Part shown: positions 32,594 to 43,601 of the stretch, piece after piece
Layout: the number at the start of each line of letters is the position of its first letter
How positions within the stretch are numbered: the stretch's first letter is position 1
Assembly: GCF_905220415.1 (NCBI RefSeq)
Contig: NC_059567.1
Location: forward strand, 1,860,001 to 1,924,000
Source: Colias croceus
Lineage: Eukaryota > Arthropoda > Insecta > Lepidoptera > Pieridae
Length of the DNA stretch: 64,000 bases
Direction: 5' to 3'
The notes under the pieces: model-generated
Seen by the model: the letters and a program-made list of their open reading frames with translations, nothing else
Databases searched by the model: none
What the model was told of the DNA's origin: nothing
Made by a program: the position numbers and the translations under genes

Positions 32594-35500
32594 CTAGCTG
32601 GTGCGTTGTGCGCGGGCTGCAAGCAGCCCGCGAGCCCCTTTTGCCCCTGGGTTGAAGCAATAGGGCAGTCATTAGAAAATGTGTTAGAATTCCCAGTCCA
32701 TTTGTAATTTTCTGCTAACAGCGATTCCACAGTCAGTCGGTAATGCTTATAAATTCCCCATTCAAGTATTTTCCACTCCGGGAGGCTGTCCACCTTCGAG
32801 GGAGCGTAGTGCGCGGGCTGCAAGCAGCCCGCGAAGCATCCCAGGACAGAAATCTTCAGTCATTTGAAAATGCATTAAAATTCCCCGTCAATTTGCTATT
32901 AACTGCAAACAGCGATTCCACAGTCAATCGGAAGTGCTTATAAATTTCAAATTCAAATATTTTCTATTCCGGGGGGCGGTTCACCTTCGAGGGTGCATGG
33001 TGCGCGAGCTGCAAGCAGCTCGCGGCTCATCCCAGGGCAGAAATCTTCAGTCATTTGAAAATGCATTCAAATTTCCTATCCATTTGTTACATCTGCTAAC
33101 AGCGATTCTACAGTAAGTCGTTAATGCTTATAAATTCCCCATTCAAGTATTTTCCACTCCGGGAGGCTGTCCACCTTCGAGGGAGCGTAGTGCGCGGGCT
33201 GCAAGCAGCCCGCGAAGCATCCCAGGGCAGAAATCTTCAGTCATTTGAAAATGCATTCGAATTTCCTATCCATTTGTTACATCTCCTAACAGTGATTCTA
33301 CAGTCAGTCGGTAATGCTTATAAATTCCCCATTCAAATATTTTCTATTCCGGGGGGCTGTCCACCTTCGAGGGTGCGTGGTGCGCGAGCTGCAAGCAGCT
33401 CGCGGCTCATCCCAGGGCAGAAATCTTCAGTCATTTGAAAATGCATTCGAATTTCCTGTCCATTTCTTACATCTGCTAACAGCGATTCTACAGTCAGTCG
33501 AAACTGCTTATAAATTACTTTTTCAAATATTGTTAAATTTTTGAAACGTCTTATCGATAGCGGGCAGTGACTTTTCATAATAAACTGTTCAAGAGTTAAC
33601 CTAACACGCTCGTCGCTTCGCTCCTCGCTACCTATTTGAATATTTAGGCCGGCCGCTGCCGTGACTCGCTCGCTTCGCTCGCTTGGCTCGTGCGAAAGGT
33701 AGTTCAAAAGTTAACCTAACACGCTCTTCGCTTCGCTCCTCGCTACCTATTTGAATATTTAGGTCGGCCGCTGTCGTGACTCGCTCGCTTCGCTCGCATG
33801 GCTCGTTTGGTAGTTCAAAAGTTAACCTTTCACGCTCGTCGCTTCGCTCCTCGCTACCTAAACTGCTTATAAATTACTTATTCAAATATTGGTAAAATTT
33901 TTGAAACGTCTTATCGATAGCGGGCAGTGACTTTTCATAATAAACTGTTCAAGAGTTAACCTAACACGCTCGTCGCTTCGCTCCTCGCTACCTATATGAA
34001 TATTTAGGCTGGCCGCTGCCGCAACTCGCTCGCTTCGCTCGCTTGGCTCGTGCGGTAGGTAGTTCATAAGTTAACCTAACACGCTCGTCGCTTCGCTCCT
34101 CGCTACCTATTTGAATATTTAGGCCGGCCGTTGACGCGACTCGCTCGCTTCGCTCGCTTGGCTCGTGCGGTAAGTAGTTCAAAAGTTAACCTAACACGCT
34201 CGTCGCTTCGCTCCTCGCTACCTATTTGAATATTTATGCTGGCCGCTGCCGTGACTCGCTCGCTTCGCTCGCTTGGCTCGTGCGGTAGGTAGTTCAAAAG
34301 TTAATAAATATTTTCTACTCCGGGAGGCTGTCAACCCTCGAAGTTGCGCGGTGCGCGGGCAGCAAGCAGCCCGCGGTGCCGTCTTTTGCCGATGCTATTC
34401 AATTACCCTTCCTACTATGGAAATTTCCATACAAAATTTTCGAAAAAAAAAATTCGCTTTTCAACAAAAAAATTTATATGCCTGGAAGCGGACCAAGTTT
34501 TGAAGTATTTTTTACTTCGGCAACCCCGACCTAAGTGCCACCAGTTTAGAGAGCCGTTGAATTTCGTGATGTATGGAAAATGGAAACCGGGGGTCGGAGA
34601 GATATTCTGAGTATGCAGTTTTGTAAATCTAGCCGATTAGAGCACAGAAGTCAATTTTCAGACCGATCGTGAAGTAACCGGCGCCACCATCTTGCTTTGA
34701 AAAATTGGCCATTTTTGAAAAAAAAATTGCGTCCAATTTGAAATTTCTCGATTGCCCTGGGAGCACCCCATCTTCCTGATCATTTTTTAGTTCTACACCC
34801 CCCGGCTATCTGGCGCCGTTTCGGAGAGCCGTCGAATTTTGCGTTGTATGAAACTCAGAAACCAGCCATGGAAACTCGATTATGAGTATGCCAACTTAAT
34901 GTGCGGCTTGATTAAAGCCCTTGTGCCAAGTTTCAGCGCGATCGGACCAGCGATGGCCGTTTTAGCATTTGTATGGCGGCGGCCATTTTTTCCGCCATTT
35001 TGAATTTTTTTCACACTCTGTGGTAATTGCTCGAGGTCTATTCCAAGTTTAGTTCGAGCACCCCAGATGTAGCTGTTACCGTTTGCGCGGGCCGTTGACC
35101 GTCTTCGAGAGATGAGGGAAAGTTTAAGATTTCGGATTTTTCTGGATATCCTGGGAGCTGGGCGAGTACGAACACGGTGTGAGTGTATTTCCGCGATGCG
35201 CCACCTCGGCTAAATTTACGTTTTTATGTTTGCGCCAAAAATGGAAAAATTCCAAAATCGAGCATCCCACTATGGCTCCCTGGTAGCGTCCTAGGGTGGT
35301 GATCATTTTTAGTTCCGGGACCCCCCACCCAACTCGCACCGTTTCCGCGGGCCGTTGGATTTTCCAATGTATGAAAGTCGGAAACCAGGGCCCGGAGCCA
35401 CTCGAACGGGGCACCGATCGATTTGCCGGCTCGAACAGAGCACGTGTGCCAAATTTGAGACGTAAGGATTCATAAACGGCGATTTTAGCAAAGTACGGCG

Positions 35501-35795
35501 GCCATCTTGTTTTCGCGAAAATCCCCATTTTTCCACCACCCCTGGTAATCGCCACCAGTTCCGAGCATTTTTTGTTCAGACACCCCCCCTCCAAGTGGCA
35601 CCGTTTCTGCGCACCTCCAGGGGTCCACTCTCTTGTCCAGGGTGTTGGAGATGTCAATATTTTTCCGGTGGTCACTCGGCGCACCTCTACACGATCACGT
35701 CGAAATCCCCCCAACTTTCCGCGTAGTTTCCGAGAAACCCGATGTCAGTGAGTGGTAGTGTAGCTTTATAGTATATAATAAAATAATAATAATAA
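32594..35795 (-). mobile_element. Helitron unit B of the train
   Basis: 3202 bp, same order of parts as unit A. CTAG at 32594-32597; five hairpin monomers at 32611, 32812, 33003, 33193 and 33383 with stems in the order GGG, GGG, GAG, GGG, GAG; 115-bp blocks at 33596-33850 and 33956-34300; modules from 34480. The order of stem types differs from unit A, so monomers have been shuffled since the units separated. Confidence 0.8.
35124..35714 (-). CDS. Unit B frame of 196 codons across the 260-bp modules, doubtful
   Basis: Open frame with counterparts of 186, 163 and 143 codons in units D, C and A, all sharing the segments RRVTTGKILTSPTPW, GGGKMGIFAKTRWPPYFAK and the ending SSQDIQKNPKS or its near equivalents. 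It has no recognisable domain and is made from two modules of a degenerate repeat. Many differences change residues. I list it because it is the longest frame shared by all units, but I think non-coding is more likely. Confidence 0.2.
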   Translation of the reverse strand: MGGFRRDRVEVRRVTTGKILTSPTPWTREWTPGGAQKRCHLEGGCLNKKCSELVAITRGGGKMGIFAKTRWPPYFAKIAVYESLRLKFGTRALFEPANRSVPRSSGSGPWFPTFIHWKIQRPAETVRVGWGVPELKMITTLGRYQGAIVGCSILEFFHFWRKHKNVNLAEVAHRGNTLTPCSYSPSSQDIQKNPKS

Positions 35796-37161
35796 CTAGC
35801 TGGTGCGTTGTGCGCGGGCTGCAAGCAGCCCGCGAGCCCCTTTTGCCCCTGGGTTGAAGCAATAGGGCAGTCATTAGAAAATGTGTTAGAATTCCCAGTC
35901 CATTTGTAATTTTCTGCTAACAGCGATTCTACAGTCAGTCGGTAATGCTTATAAATTCCCCATTCAAATATTTTCCACTCCAGGGGGCTGTCCACCTTCG
36001 AGGGAGCGTAGTGCGCGGGCTGCAAGCAGCCCGCGAGCCCTTTTTGCCCCTGGGTTGAAGCAATAGGGCAGTCATTAGAAAATGTGTTAAAATTCCCAGT
36101 CCATTTGTAATTTTCTGCTAACAGCGATTCCACAGTCAATCGGAAGTGCTTATAAATTTCAAATTCAAATATTTTCTATTCCGGGGGGCGGTTCACCTTC
36201 GAGGGTGCGTGGTGCGCGAGCTGCAAGCAGCTCGCGGCTCATCCCAGGGCAGAAAGCTTCAGTCATTTGAAAATGCATTCGAATTTCCTATCCATTTGTT
36301 ACATCTCCTAACAGCGATTCTACAGTCAGTCGGTAATGCTTATAAATTCCCCATTCAAATATTTTCTATTCCGGGGGGCTGTCCACCTTCGAGGTTGCGT
36401 GGTGCGCGAGCTGCAAGCAGCTCGCGGCTCATCCCAGGGCAGAAATCTTCAGTCATTTGAAAATGCATTCGAATTTCCTATCCATTTGTTACATCTCCTA
36501 ACAGCGATTCTACAGTCAGTCGGTAATGCTTATAAATTCCCCATTCAAATATTTTCTATTCCGGGGGGCTGTCCACCTTCGAGGTTGCGTGGTGCGCGAG
36601 CTGCAAGCAGCTCGCGGCTCATCCCAGGGCAGAAATCTTCAGTCATTTGAAAATGCATTCGAATTTCCTTTCCATTTGTAACATCTGCTAACAGCGATTC
36701 TACAGTCAGTCGAAACTGCTTATAAATTACTAATCAAATGTTGTTAAATTTTTGAAACGTCTTATCGATAGCGGGCAGTGACTTTTCATAATAAACTGTT
36801 CAAGAGTTAACCTAACACGCTCGTCGCTTCGCTCCTCGCTACCTATGTATTTGAATATTTAGGCCGGCCGCTGCCGCAACTCGCTCGCTTCGCTCGCTTG
36901 GCTCGTGCGATAGGTAGTTCAAAAGTTAACCAAACACGCTCGTCGCTTCGCTCCTCGCTACCTATTTGAATATTTAGGCCGGCCGCTGCCGTGACTCGCT
37001 CGCTTCGCTCGCATGGCTCGTGTGGTAGTTCAAAAGTTAACCTAACACGCTCGTCGCTTCGCTCCTCGCTACCTAAACTGCTTATAAATTACTTATTCAA
37101 ATATTGGTAAAATTTTTGAAACGTCTTATCGATAGCGGGCAGTGACTTTTCATAATAAACT

Positions 37162-37349
37162 TGATGGGGTTAATGAGTTACAAACACTGATTACTTCAAA
37201 ATTAGTTTATTTCTAAGTAAGAATACCGGGAACACATGCAGTCGCTATAATGTCACAGAGCAGAGAGAGAGAGCATAGATTATACACAGTAAATCAAGGA
37301 AGGCACGCAATTTAGAATAACACAGATAATAAATAAATTTACTTTAACA
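37162..37349 (-). repeat. Copia 3' LTR
   Basis: 188 bp, TG...CA ends, identical to the 5' LTR. The purine-rich strand TTTGAAGGGAG just inside it (37350-37360) is the probable plus-strand primer site. Confidence 0.95.
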
Positions 37350-37598
37350 CTCCCTTCAAATAAGAGCCTTCCACAAAGAAAATATGAACAAAAAGTTTAA
37401 ACTTCACTTAAACATAAGTTTAACAAAACAATTTACTTCTTATTATAACAGAACTTAATATTCACCTTTTATTTAACATACCAAATTTACTTTTAATCAA
37501 CATAAGTCTATCTTGCTATACAATCATTTTAAGTTTTCAAATTTAACATACCAATATTACATTTATTCAACTTAAATCTATATCGGAATACAAACACT

Positions 37599-40500
37599 TT
37601 AAGTTCCTAGATTTGACATACCAATATTACATCTTAACAATTTAAATCTATCTCGAGGTAACGCTTTAGTAAAAATATCAGCAAATTGATGATCTGTACT
37701 AACATACTTTAAAGAAATAATCTTTTCATTATATTTTTCTTTCACAAAATTATACTTAATATCAATATGTTTACAGCGTTTATGAAATTCACTATTTTTA
37801 ATTACATTTATAGCACTTTGATTGTCAATATTTAAACACACAGAACTTTGTTTGTATTCTCCTAAATCACAAAATAATTGTTTTAACCACATTAGTTCTT
37901 TGGTGGCCGCACAGGCAGCCATAAATTCCGCCTCAGTAGTTGACAAGGCTACACTATGTTGGCGTTGACTGGACCATGTGATTGCAGCTCCACTTTTCAT
38001 GAACACATAGCCTGTCATGGAACGCCTTGATATAACATCATTAGCATAATCAGCATCGCTATAGCCAATTAAATCTGAGGTCTGTGGCTTACATTGATAG
38101 CATAGACCAAAATCAATGGTTCCTCTTAAATATTTAAATATTTTCTTTACAGCATTCCAGTGAGACTCATTATAATTGTGCAAAAACTGACTTACTAGAC
38201 TGACTGCAAACATAATGTCTGGTCTGCTTACAGTTGCTAGGTGTATAAGTGATCCAACTGCTTCTCTGTATGGTAGGTTGTATGCAGGCATCGTCTCATT
38301 TTTCTGTAACTTTACATGAGGATCAGCTGGAACAGAGTTAGGGTTAGCACTGCTCATGTTGAACTTTTCCAACAGTTTTTCAATATATTTACTTTGATGA
38401 ATAAAAATATGTCTTTTATTTCTTTCTATTTGCATACCAACAAAGTTAGAAGGTGTACAAGTCTTTATGTTAAAGCTTGTTTTCAATTCATCAATTACTT
38501 CTTTCAAAATCATCTTATCTTTTGACATTAAAAGACCATCATCCACATAAAGGCATAAATAACATTTAATTTCATTAACTTGACCAATATAGACACACTG
38601 ATCAGCTAAGCTTTTGACAAAACCAAATTTTTGTAAAACTATATTAAATTTAGTGTTCCAGCACCTAGGAGCTTGTTTGAGGCCATAAAGTGATTTATTA
38701 AGTTTACATACAGTATTAGGCAAACATTCTAAGCCCTCAGGTGGAACCATGAATATTTTTTCTTTTAACTCTCCATAAAGAAATGCTGTTTTTATATCAA
38801 ATTGCATTATTTCTAAATTTTGTTCAGCAGCTATTGATAAAAGTGAACGGATAGAGTCATACCTGACAGTAGGTGAGAAGGTTTCATCATAGTCGATCCC
38901 CTTCGTTTGTGCATAGCCTTTTGCACACAGACGAGACTTGTACCGTGGACCTGTTGGCTCATCCTTTATTCTGAATACCCATTTGCATCCAATCACTTTG
39001 GCATTTTCAGGTTTCTCAACCAATGTCCATGTCTGGTTTTCACTATGAGATTGTAATTCCTCACTTATTGACATTTTCCACTTCTCAGAATCAGCTGATG
39101 TAATTGCATCATTGTAGGTTAAAGGTACATCTAAAATTCCTTCATTATAGCATAAATATGTTCCAAAATCTTTTAATTTAGAGTGCAACTGTTTATTTCT
39201 TGGTCTTAATGTTATGTTTGGAACGGGCAGGTTATTAATATTTGTATCTGGTACATAAATACTGTTTGACGATGAGTCAAAAGAATCATATTCATCATAA
39301 TTACTCACTGTGTTTGTGGAACTTGACTTTGTGCTGTCTGAAGGAAGCTCTTCATCTAGAGACTCGTCCTTTGCTTCAGTTAAGTCCACCGGAACATAGT
39401 TTCTTGTTACAGTTGATTCTAGGAAGACTGCATCTCTGCTCTTCACAACCAGTCCAGATGTAGGAATGACAAACCTGTAACCCTTGGTATTAGTACAATA
39501 ACCAGTAAATATTGCTTTCTGTGCTTTTGGATCCCATTTCTTTCTTTTCTCTTTTGGTAGGTGTACCATCGCTTCACATCCAAATACACGTAGGTGACTA
39601 ACACTTGGTTTATTTCCCGTCCATATTTCTTGAGGAGTTTTATAATCTAATGACTTAGTTGGTATTCTATTTAGTAGATAAGCAGCCGTATGGATAGCTT
39701 CCGCCCAGTATCTTTTAGATAATTTTGCATTAAGTAACATACACTTTGCTTTTTCCACTAATGTTCTATTAAGTCTTTCAGCGACACCATTTTGCTGTGG
39801 TGTATAGGGCACAGTAGTTTGATGTATGATTCCATTACTTTTTAAAAGATCAGAAATATTCTTATTAATATATTCAAGGCCATTATCAGTGCGGAGACAT
39901 TTGATTTTACATTCTAATTGTTTCTCTACATGTTGTTTAAATTCTTTAAATTTATCAAGCACCTCTGATTTGTGCTTTAGGAAATAAACAAATACATTTT
40001 TTGAAAAATCATCGATAAAAGTGAGAAAGTACTTAGCTCCACCGAGAGATTCTGTCTCCATGGGCCCACATACATCGGAATGCACAAGTTCAAGGAGTTT
40101 TGTTGCTCTTGTTCCTTTATTTTTGAAAGGCAACCTCGCTTGTTTTCCTTCTATGCATGTTATGCATGTTAAATTGTTAACACTTTTCTTTAGTACTTTC
40201 ATACCTTCAGTATTTTCCAATAATTTATCTAAGTCACTGAAATTCAGGTGACCCATACGTTGATGCCACAAATATGCATCATTTTCTTCAACGTCAGATA
40301 TGTAGGCATGCCCATTATACATATTTAGTCGATACATATTGTTCACAGCTGTTGCTGTTGCCACTATAGTTTTATATTTATTCAGAATAACACATCCCTT
40401 GTTATTAAATTTGACTTGACCACCATTTTTAATTATTTGGCTCACAGATAATAAATTTGTAGACAGCTCTGGCACATAAAGAACATTCCGAAGCAATACT

Positions 40501-41417
40501 TTTCTGCACTGACCGGTTTCATCACAAACATCTAGATTTAATTCCCCCGAACATTTCACAGACAAGGATTTATCATTAGCAACTTTGATTGTTTTTATTA
40601 ATGGGTCTTGTTGATGTGACAAAAAGTCAGCGTTCTTAGTCATGTGCATGGAGGCTCCCGAGTCAACATACCAGGCATCATTCTGTGCAGTTGTCGCAGT
40701 AAATACAGCAGCATATGATGAACTACTGGAATTTTGTGATACTTCTTTATTTTTCAATTTGCATTCTGGGCTTTTGTGTCCATATTTATTACAGGTGTAG
40801 CACCTAGGTCCTTTAGAATGCCTCTTGAAATTTTTCTGAAATTTTTTGTTAACTGCGAATGCATTTGACTCATTTTCATATGGTCTGACATCCTGTAATA
40901 ATTTTGCCTTTACAGAATCTGAAGTAATAGTTATGCCTGAGCTTTCAATGGCCATTATCATTGGTTTGTAGCTTTCGGGCAGACCTGAGAGCAACATAGT
41001 ACCTAGCCACTCGTCGTCCACTTTGAAACCAATGTTTCTGAGTTTATGAGCCGTGTTCATTATTCTGCTTACGTACTCTTCTACATTTTGACATTCAGTT
41101 AGTGACGTATTACATAAGTCACGCAGTAGCCCAACTCTGCGTGTCAGCCCAGAGTCATCAAATGTTGAGGACAATTTATCCCAAACTTCTTTGGCGGTGC
41201 GAGCCTCTTCGATATGCACATAGTTCGTGGGATCAACTGAGAGGATTATCTTTGTTCTCGCCTTAGTATCTCGTTTTGGATCTGATTCCATGTTAGATTC
41301 TATGCAGTCCCACAACTCCTCATGTTGTAGATATGTTTGCATTGCAAACCGCCAAGTTGCATAGTTTTCCCGACCGGATAGCTTTTCAATTAATGCCAAT
41401 TGGTTGTTTGTTGCCAT
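37599..41417 (-). CDS. Copia gag-pol polyprotein, intact
   Basis: 1272 residues in one frame without stops. In order: gag of about 200 residues, starting in the UBN2-like style of copia (ENYATWRFAM); a zinc knuckle C206-C209-H214-C219; aspartic protease VDSGAS with D252; integrase with the HHCC finger H385/H390/C418/C421 and DDE triad D448, D511 and E547 (35 residues between the last two); reverse transcriptase with D874 in FDIKTAFL and YVDD ending D960; RNase H with D1121, E1164, D1198 and D1247. The domain order integrase before RT defines copia. All catalytic residues are in place. It acts in cytoplasmic particles and then in the nucleus. The start is the first ATG after the leader. Gag and pol share one frame, so gag excess would need splicing or processing, as known for Drosophila copia. 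Confidence 0.97.
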   Translation of the reverse strand: MATNNQLALIEKLSGRENYATWRFAMQTYLQHEELWDCIESNMESDPKRDTKARTKIILSVDPTNYVHIEEARTAKEVWDKLSSTFDDSGLTRRVGLLRDLCNTSLTECQNVEEYVSRIMNTAHKLRNIGFKVDDEWLGTMLLSGLPESYKPMIMAIESSGITITSDSVKAKLLQDVRPYENESNAFAVNKKFQKNFKRHSKGPRCYTCNKYGHKSPECKLKNKEVSQNSSSSSYAAVFTATTAQNDAWYVDSGASMHMTKNADFLSHQQDPLIKTIKVANDKSLSVKCSGELNLDVCDETGQCRKVLLRNVLYVPELSTNLLSVSQIIKNGGQVKFNNKGCVILNKYKTIVATATAVNNMYRLNMYNGHAYISDVEENDAYLWHQRMGHLNFSDLDKLLENTEGMKVLKKSVNNLTCITCIEGKQARLPFKNKGTRATKLLELVHSDVCGPMETESLGGAKYFLTFIDDFSKNVFVYFLKHKSEVLDKFKEFKQHVEKQLECKIKCLRTDNGLEYINKNISDLLKSNGIIHQTTVPYTPQQNGVAERLNRTLVEKAKCMLLNAKLSKRYWAEAIHTAAYLLNRIPTKSLDYKTPQEIWTGNKPSVSHLRVFGCEAMVHLPKEKRKKWDPKAQKAIFTGYCTNTKGYRFVIPTSGLVVKSRDAVFLESTVTRNYVPVDLTEAKDESLDEELPSDSTKSSSTNTVSNYDEYDSFDSSSNSIYVPDTNINNLPVPNITLRPRNKQLHSKLKDFGTYLCYNEGILDVPLTYNDAITSADSEKWKMSISEELQSHSENQTWTLVEKPENAKVIGCKWVFRIKDEPTGPRYKSRLCAKGYAQTKGIDYDETFSPTVRYDSIRSLLSIAAEQNLEIMQFDIKTAFLYGELKEKIFMVPPEGLECLPNTVCKLNKSLYGLKQAPRCWNTKFNIVLQKFGFVKSLADQCVYIGQVNEIKCYLCLYVDDGLLMSKDKMILKEVIDELKTSFNIKTCTPSNFVGMQIERNKRHIFIHQSKYIEKLLEKFNMSSANPNSVPADPHVKLQKNETMPAYNLPYREAVGSLIHLATVSRPDIMFAVSLVSQFLHNYNESHWNAVKKIFKYLRGTIDFGLCYQCKPQTSDLIGYSDADYANDVISRRSMTGYVFMKSGAAITWSSQRQHSVALSTTEAEFMAACAATKELMWLKQLFCDLGEYKQSSVCLNIDNQSAINVIKNSEFHKRCKHIDIKYNFVKEKYNEKIISLKYVSTDHQFADIFTKALPRDRFKLLRCNIGMSNLGT

Positions 41418-41557
41418 TTTGTTTGAATTTATTCACTTTCAACACAAAAGTTTGTATTAGCAAAAGTCACGTTGCCGGTTTGAGGTTAAGTTCACATATA
41501 ATGTTTTGATCACTGATTTTACAACGAGATTTCGCACTTTCCTTGTTTCTGAGCTAT

Positions 41558-41571
41558 CTGGGCCCATAACC
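41558..41571 (-). other. Primer-binding site matching initiator tRNA-Met anticodon region
   Basis: On the minus strand GGTTATGGGCCCAG lies directly after the 5' LTR. It is complementary to CUGGGCCCAUAACC, the anticodon stem-loop region of insect initiator tRNA-Met, rather than to a tRNA 3' end. Drosophila copia is known to be primed by a half-molecule of this tRNA, which supports the element's class. Confidence 0.85.
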
Positions 41572-41759
41572 TGATGGGGTTAATGAGTTACAAACACTGA
41601 TTACTTCAAAATTAGTTTATTTCTAAGTAAGAATACCGGGAACACATGCAGTCGCTATAATGTCACAGAGCAGAGAGAGAGAGCATAGATTATACACAGT
41701 AAATCAAGGAAGGCACGCAATTTAGAATAACACAGATAATAAATAAATTTACTTTAACA
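41572..41759 (-). repeat. Copia 5' LTR
   Basis: 188 bp, identical to 37162-37349. It must hold the promoter; no convincing TATA box position could be fixed by eye. Confidence 0.95.
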
Positions 41760-43601
41760 AAACTGTTCAAGAGTTAACCTAACACGCTCGTCGCTTCGCT
41801 CCTCGCTACCTATTTGAATATTTAGGCCGGCCGCTGCCGCAACTCGCTCGCTTCGCTCGCTTGGCTCGTGCGATAGGTAGTTCATAAGTTAACCTAACAC
41901 GCTCGTCGCTTCGCTCCTCGCTACCTATTTGAATATTTAGGCTGGCCGTTGACGCGACTCGCTCGCTTCGCTCGCTTGGCTCGTGCGGTAAGTAGTTCAA
42001 AAGTTAACCTAACACGCTCGTCGCTTCGCTCCTCGCTACCTATTTGAATATTTACGCTGGCCGCTGCCGTGACTCGCTCGCTTCGCTCGCTTGGCTTGTG
42101 CGGTAGTTCAAAAGTTAATAAATATTTTCTACTCCGGGAGGCTGTCAACCCTCGAAGTAGCGCGGTGCGCGGGCAGCAAGCAGCCCGCGGCGCCGTCTTT
42201 TGCCGTTGCTCTTCAATCACCCTTCCTACTATGGAAATTTCCATACAAAATTTTCGAAAAAAAAAAATTCGCTTTTTTACCAAAAATTTTTACATGTCTG
42301 GAAGCGGACCAGGTTTTGAAGCATTTTTTACTTCGACGACCCCAACCTACCTGCCACCGGTTCAGAGAGCCGTTGAATTTCGTGATGTATGGAAAATGGA
42401 AACCAGGGGTCGGAGAGAGATTCTGAGTATGCAGTTTTGTGAATATGGCCGATAAGAGCACAAAAGTCAATTTTTAGACCCATCGTAAAGTAACCGGCGC
42501 CACCAGATGCTTTGAAAAATTGGCCATTTTTTGAAAAAAAATTACGTCCAATTTGAAATTTCTCGATTGCCCTGGTAGCACCCCATCTTCCTGATCATTT
42601 TTTAGTTCTACACCCCCCACCTATCTTGCGCCGTTTCGGAGAGCCGTCGAATTTCGCGTTGTATGAAACTCGGAAACCAGCTATGGAAACTCGATTATGA
42701 GTATGCCAACTTAATATGCGGCTCGATTAAAGCCCCTGTGCCAAGTTTCAGCGCAATCGGACCAGCGATGGCCGTTTTAGAATTTGTATGGCGGCGGCCA
42801 TTTTTTCCGCCATTTTGAATTTTTTTCACTATCTGTGGTAATTGCTCGAGGTCTACTACAAGTTTAGTTCGAGCACCCCAGATGTAGCTACTACCGTTTG
42901 CGCGGGCCGTTGACCGTCTTCGAGAGATGAGGGAAAGTTTAAGATTTCGGATTTTTCTGGATATCCTGGGAGCTGGGCGAGTACGAATGCGTCATTGTTG
43001 TATTTCTCTATTGCACCACCTCGTCTAAATTTACGTTTTTATGTTTGCGCCAAAAATGGAAAAATTCCAAAATAGAGCGTCCCACCATGGCTCCCTGGTA
43101 GCGTCCCAGGGTGTTGATCATTTTTAGTTCCGGGACCCCCCACCCAACTCGCACCGTTTCCGCGGGCCGTTGGAGTTTATGTTGTATGGAAGTTGGAAAC
43201 GGGGGCCCGGAGCCACTCGAACGGGGCACCGATCGATTCGCCGGCTCGAACAGAGCACGTGTGCCAAATTTGAGACGTAAGGATTCATTAACGGCGATTT
43301 TGGCAAAGTACGGCGGCCATCTTGTTTTCGCGAAAATCCCCATTTTTCCACCTCCCCTGGTAATCGCCACCAGTTCCGAGCATTTTTTGTTCAGACACCC
43401 CCCCTCCAGGTGGCACCGTTTCTGCGCACCTCCAGGGGTCCACTCTCTTGTCCAGGGTGTTGGAGATGTCAATATTTTTCCGGTGGTCACTCGGCGCACC
43501 TCTACACGGTCACGTCAAAATCCCCCCAATTTTCCGCGTAGTTTCCGAGAAACCCGATGTCAGTCAGTCAGTGAGTGGTAGTGTAGCTTTATATATTATA
43601 A

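Larger units (their letters stand above)
37162..41759 (-). mobile_element. Complete copia-type LTR retrotransposon, 4598 bp
   Basis: Two identical 188-bp LTRs beginning TGATGGGG and ending TTTAACA flank one gag-pol frame. The target duplication AAACT (37157-37161 and 41760-41764) is perfect, and the uninterrupted site CATAATAAACTGTTCAAGAG is present in units A, B and D (for example near 44202). Identical LTRs mean a very recent insertion. It is on the minus strand. Confidence 0.97.
35796..43601 (-). mobile_element. Helitron unit C of the train, split by copia element
   Basis: CTAG at 35796-35799. Five hairpin monomers start at 35813, 36014, 36215, 36405 and 36595 (two GGG, three GAG stems). 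115-bp blocks run 36806-37075 and 41771-42110, with the copia insertion at 37162-41759 between them. Modules run from about 42294 to 43560. Without copia and one target copy the length is 3203 bp, matching units A and B. Confidence 0.8.

Noticed and set aside
30322..34297. Repeated small frames with SERSER-type peptides as a gene family
   Set aside because: They are translations of the 115-bp monomers, whose length keeps only short frames open; no independent sign of coding.
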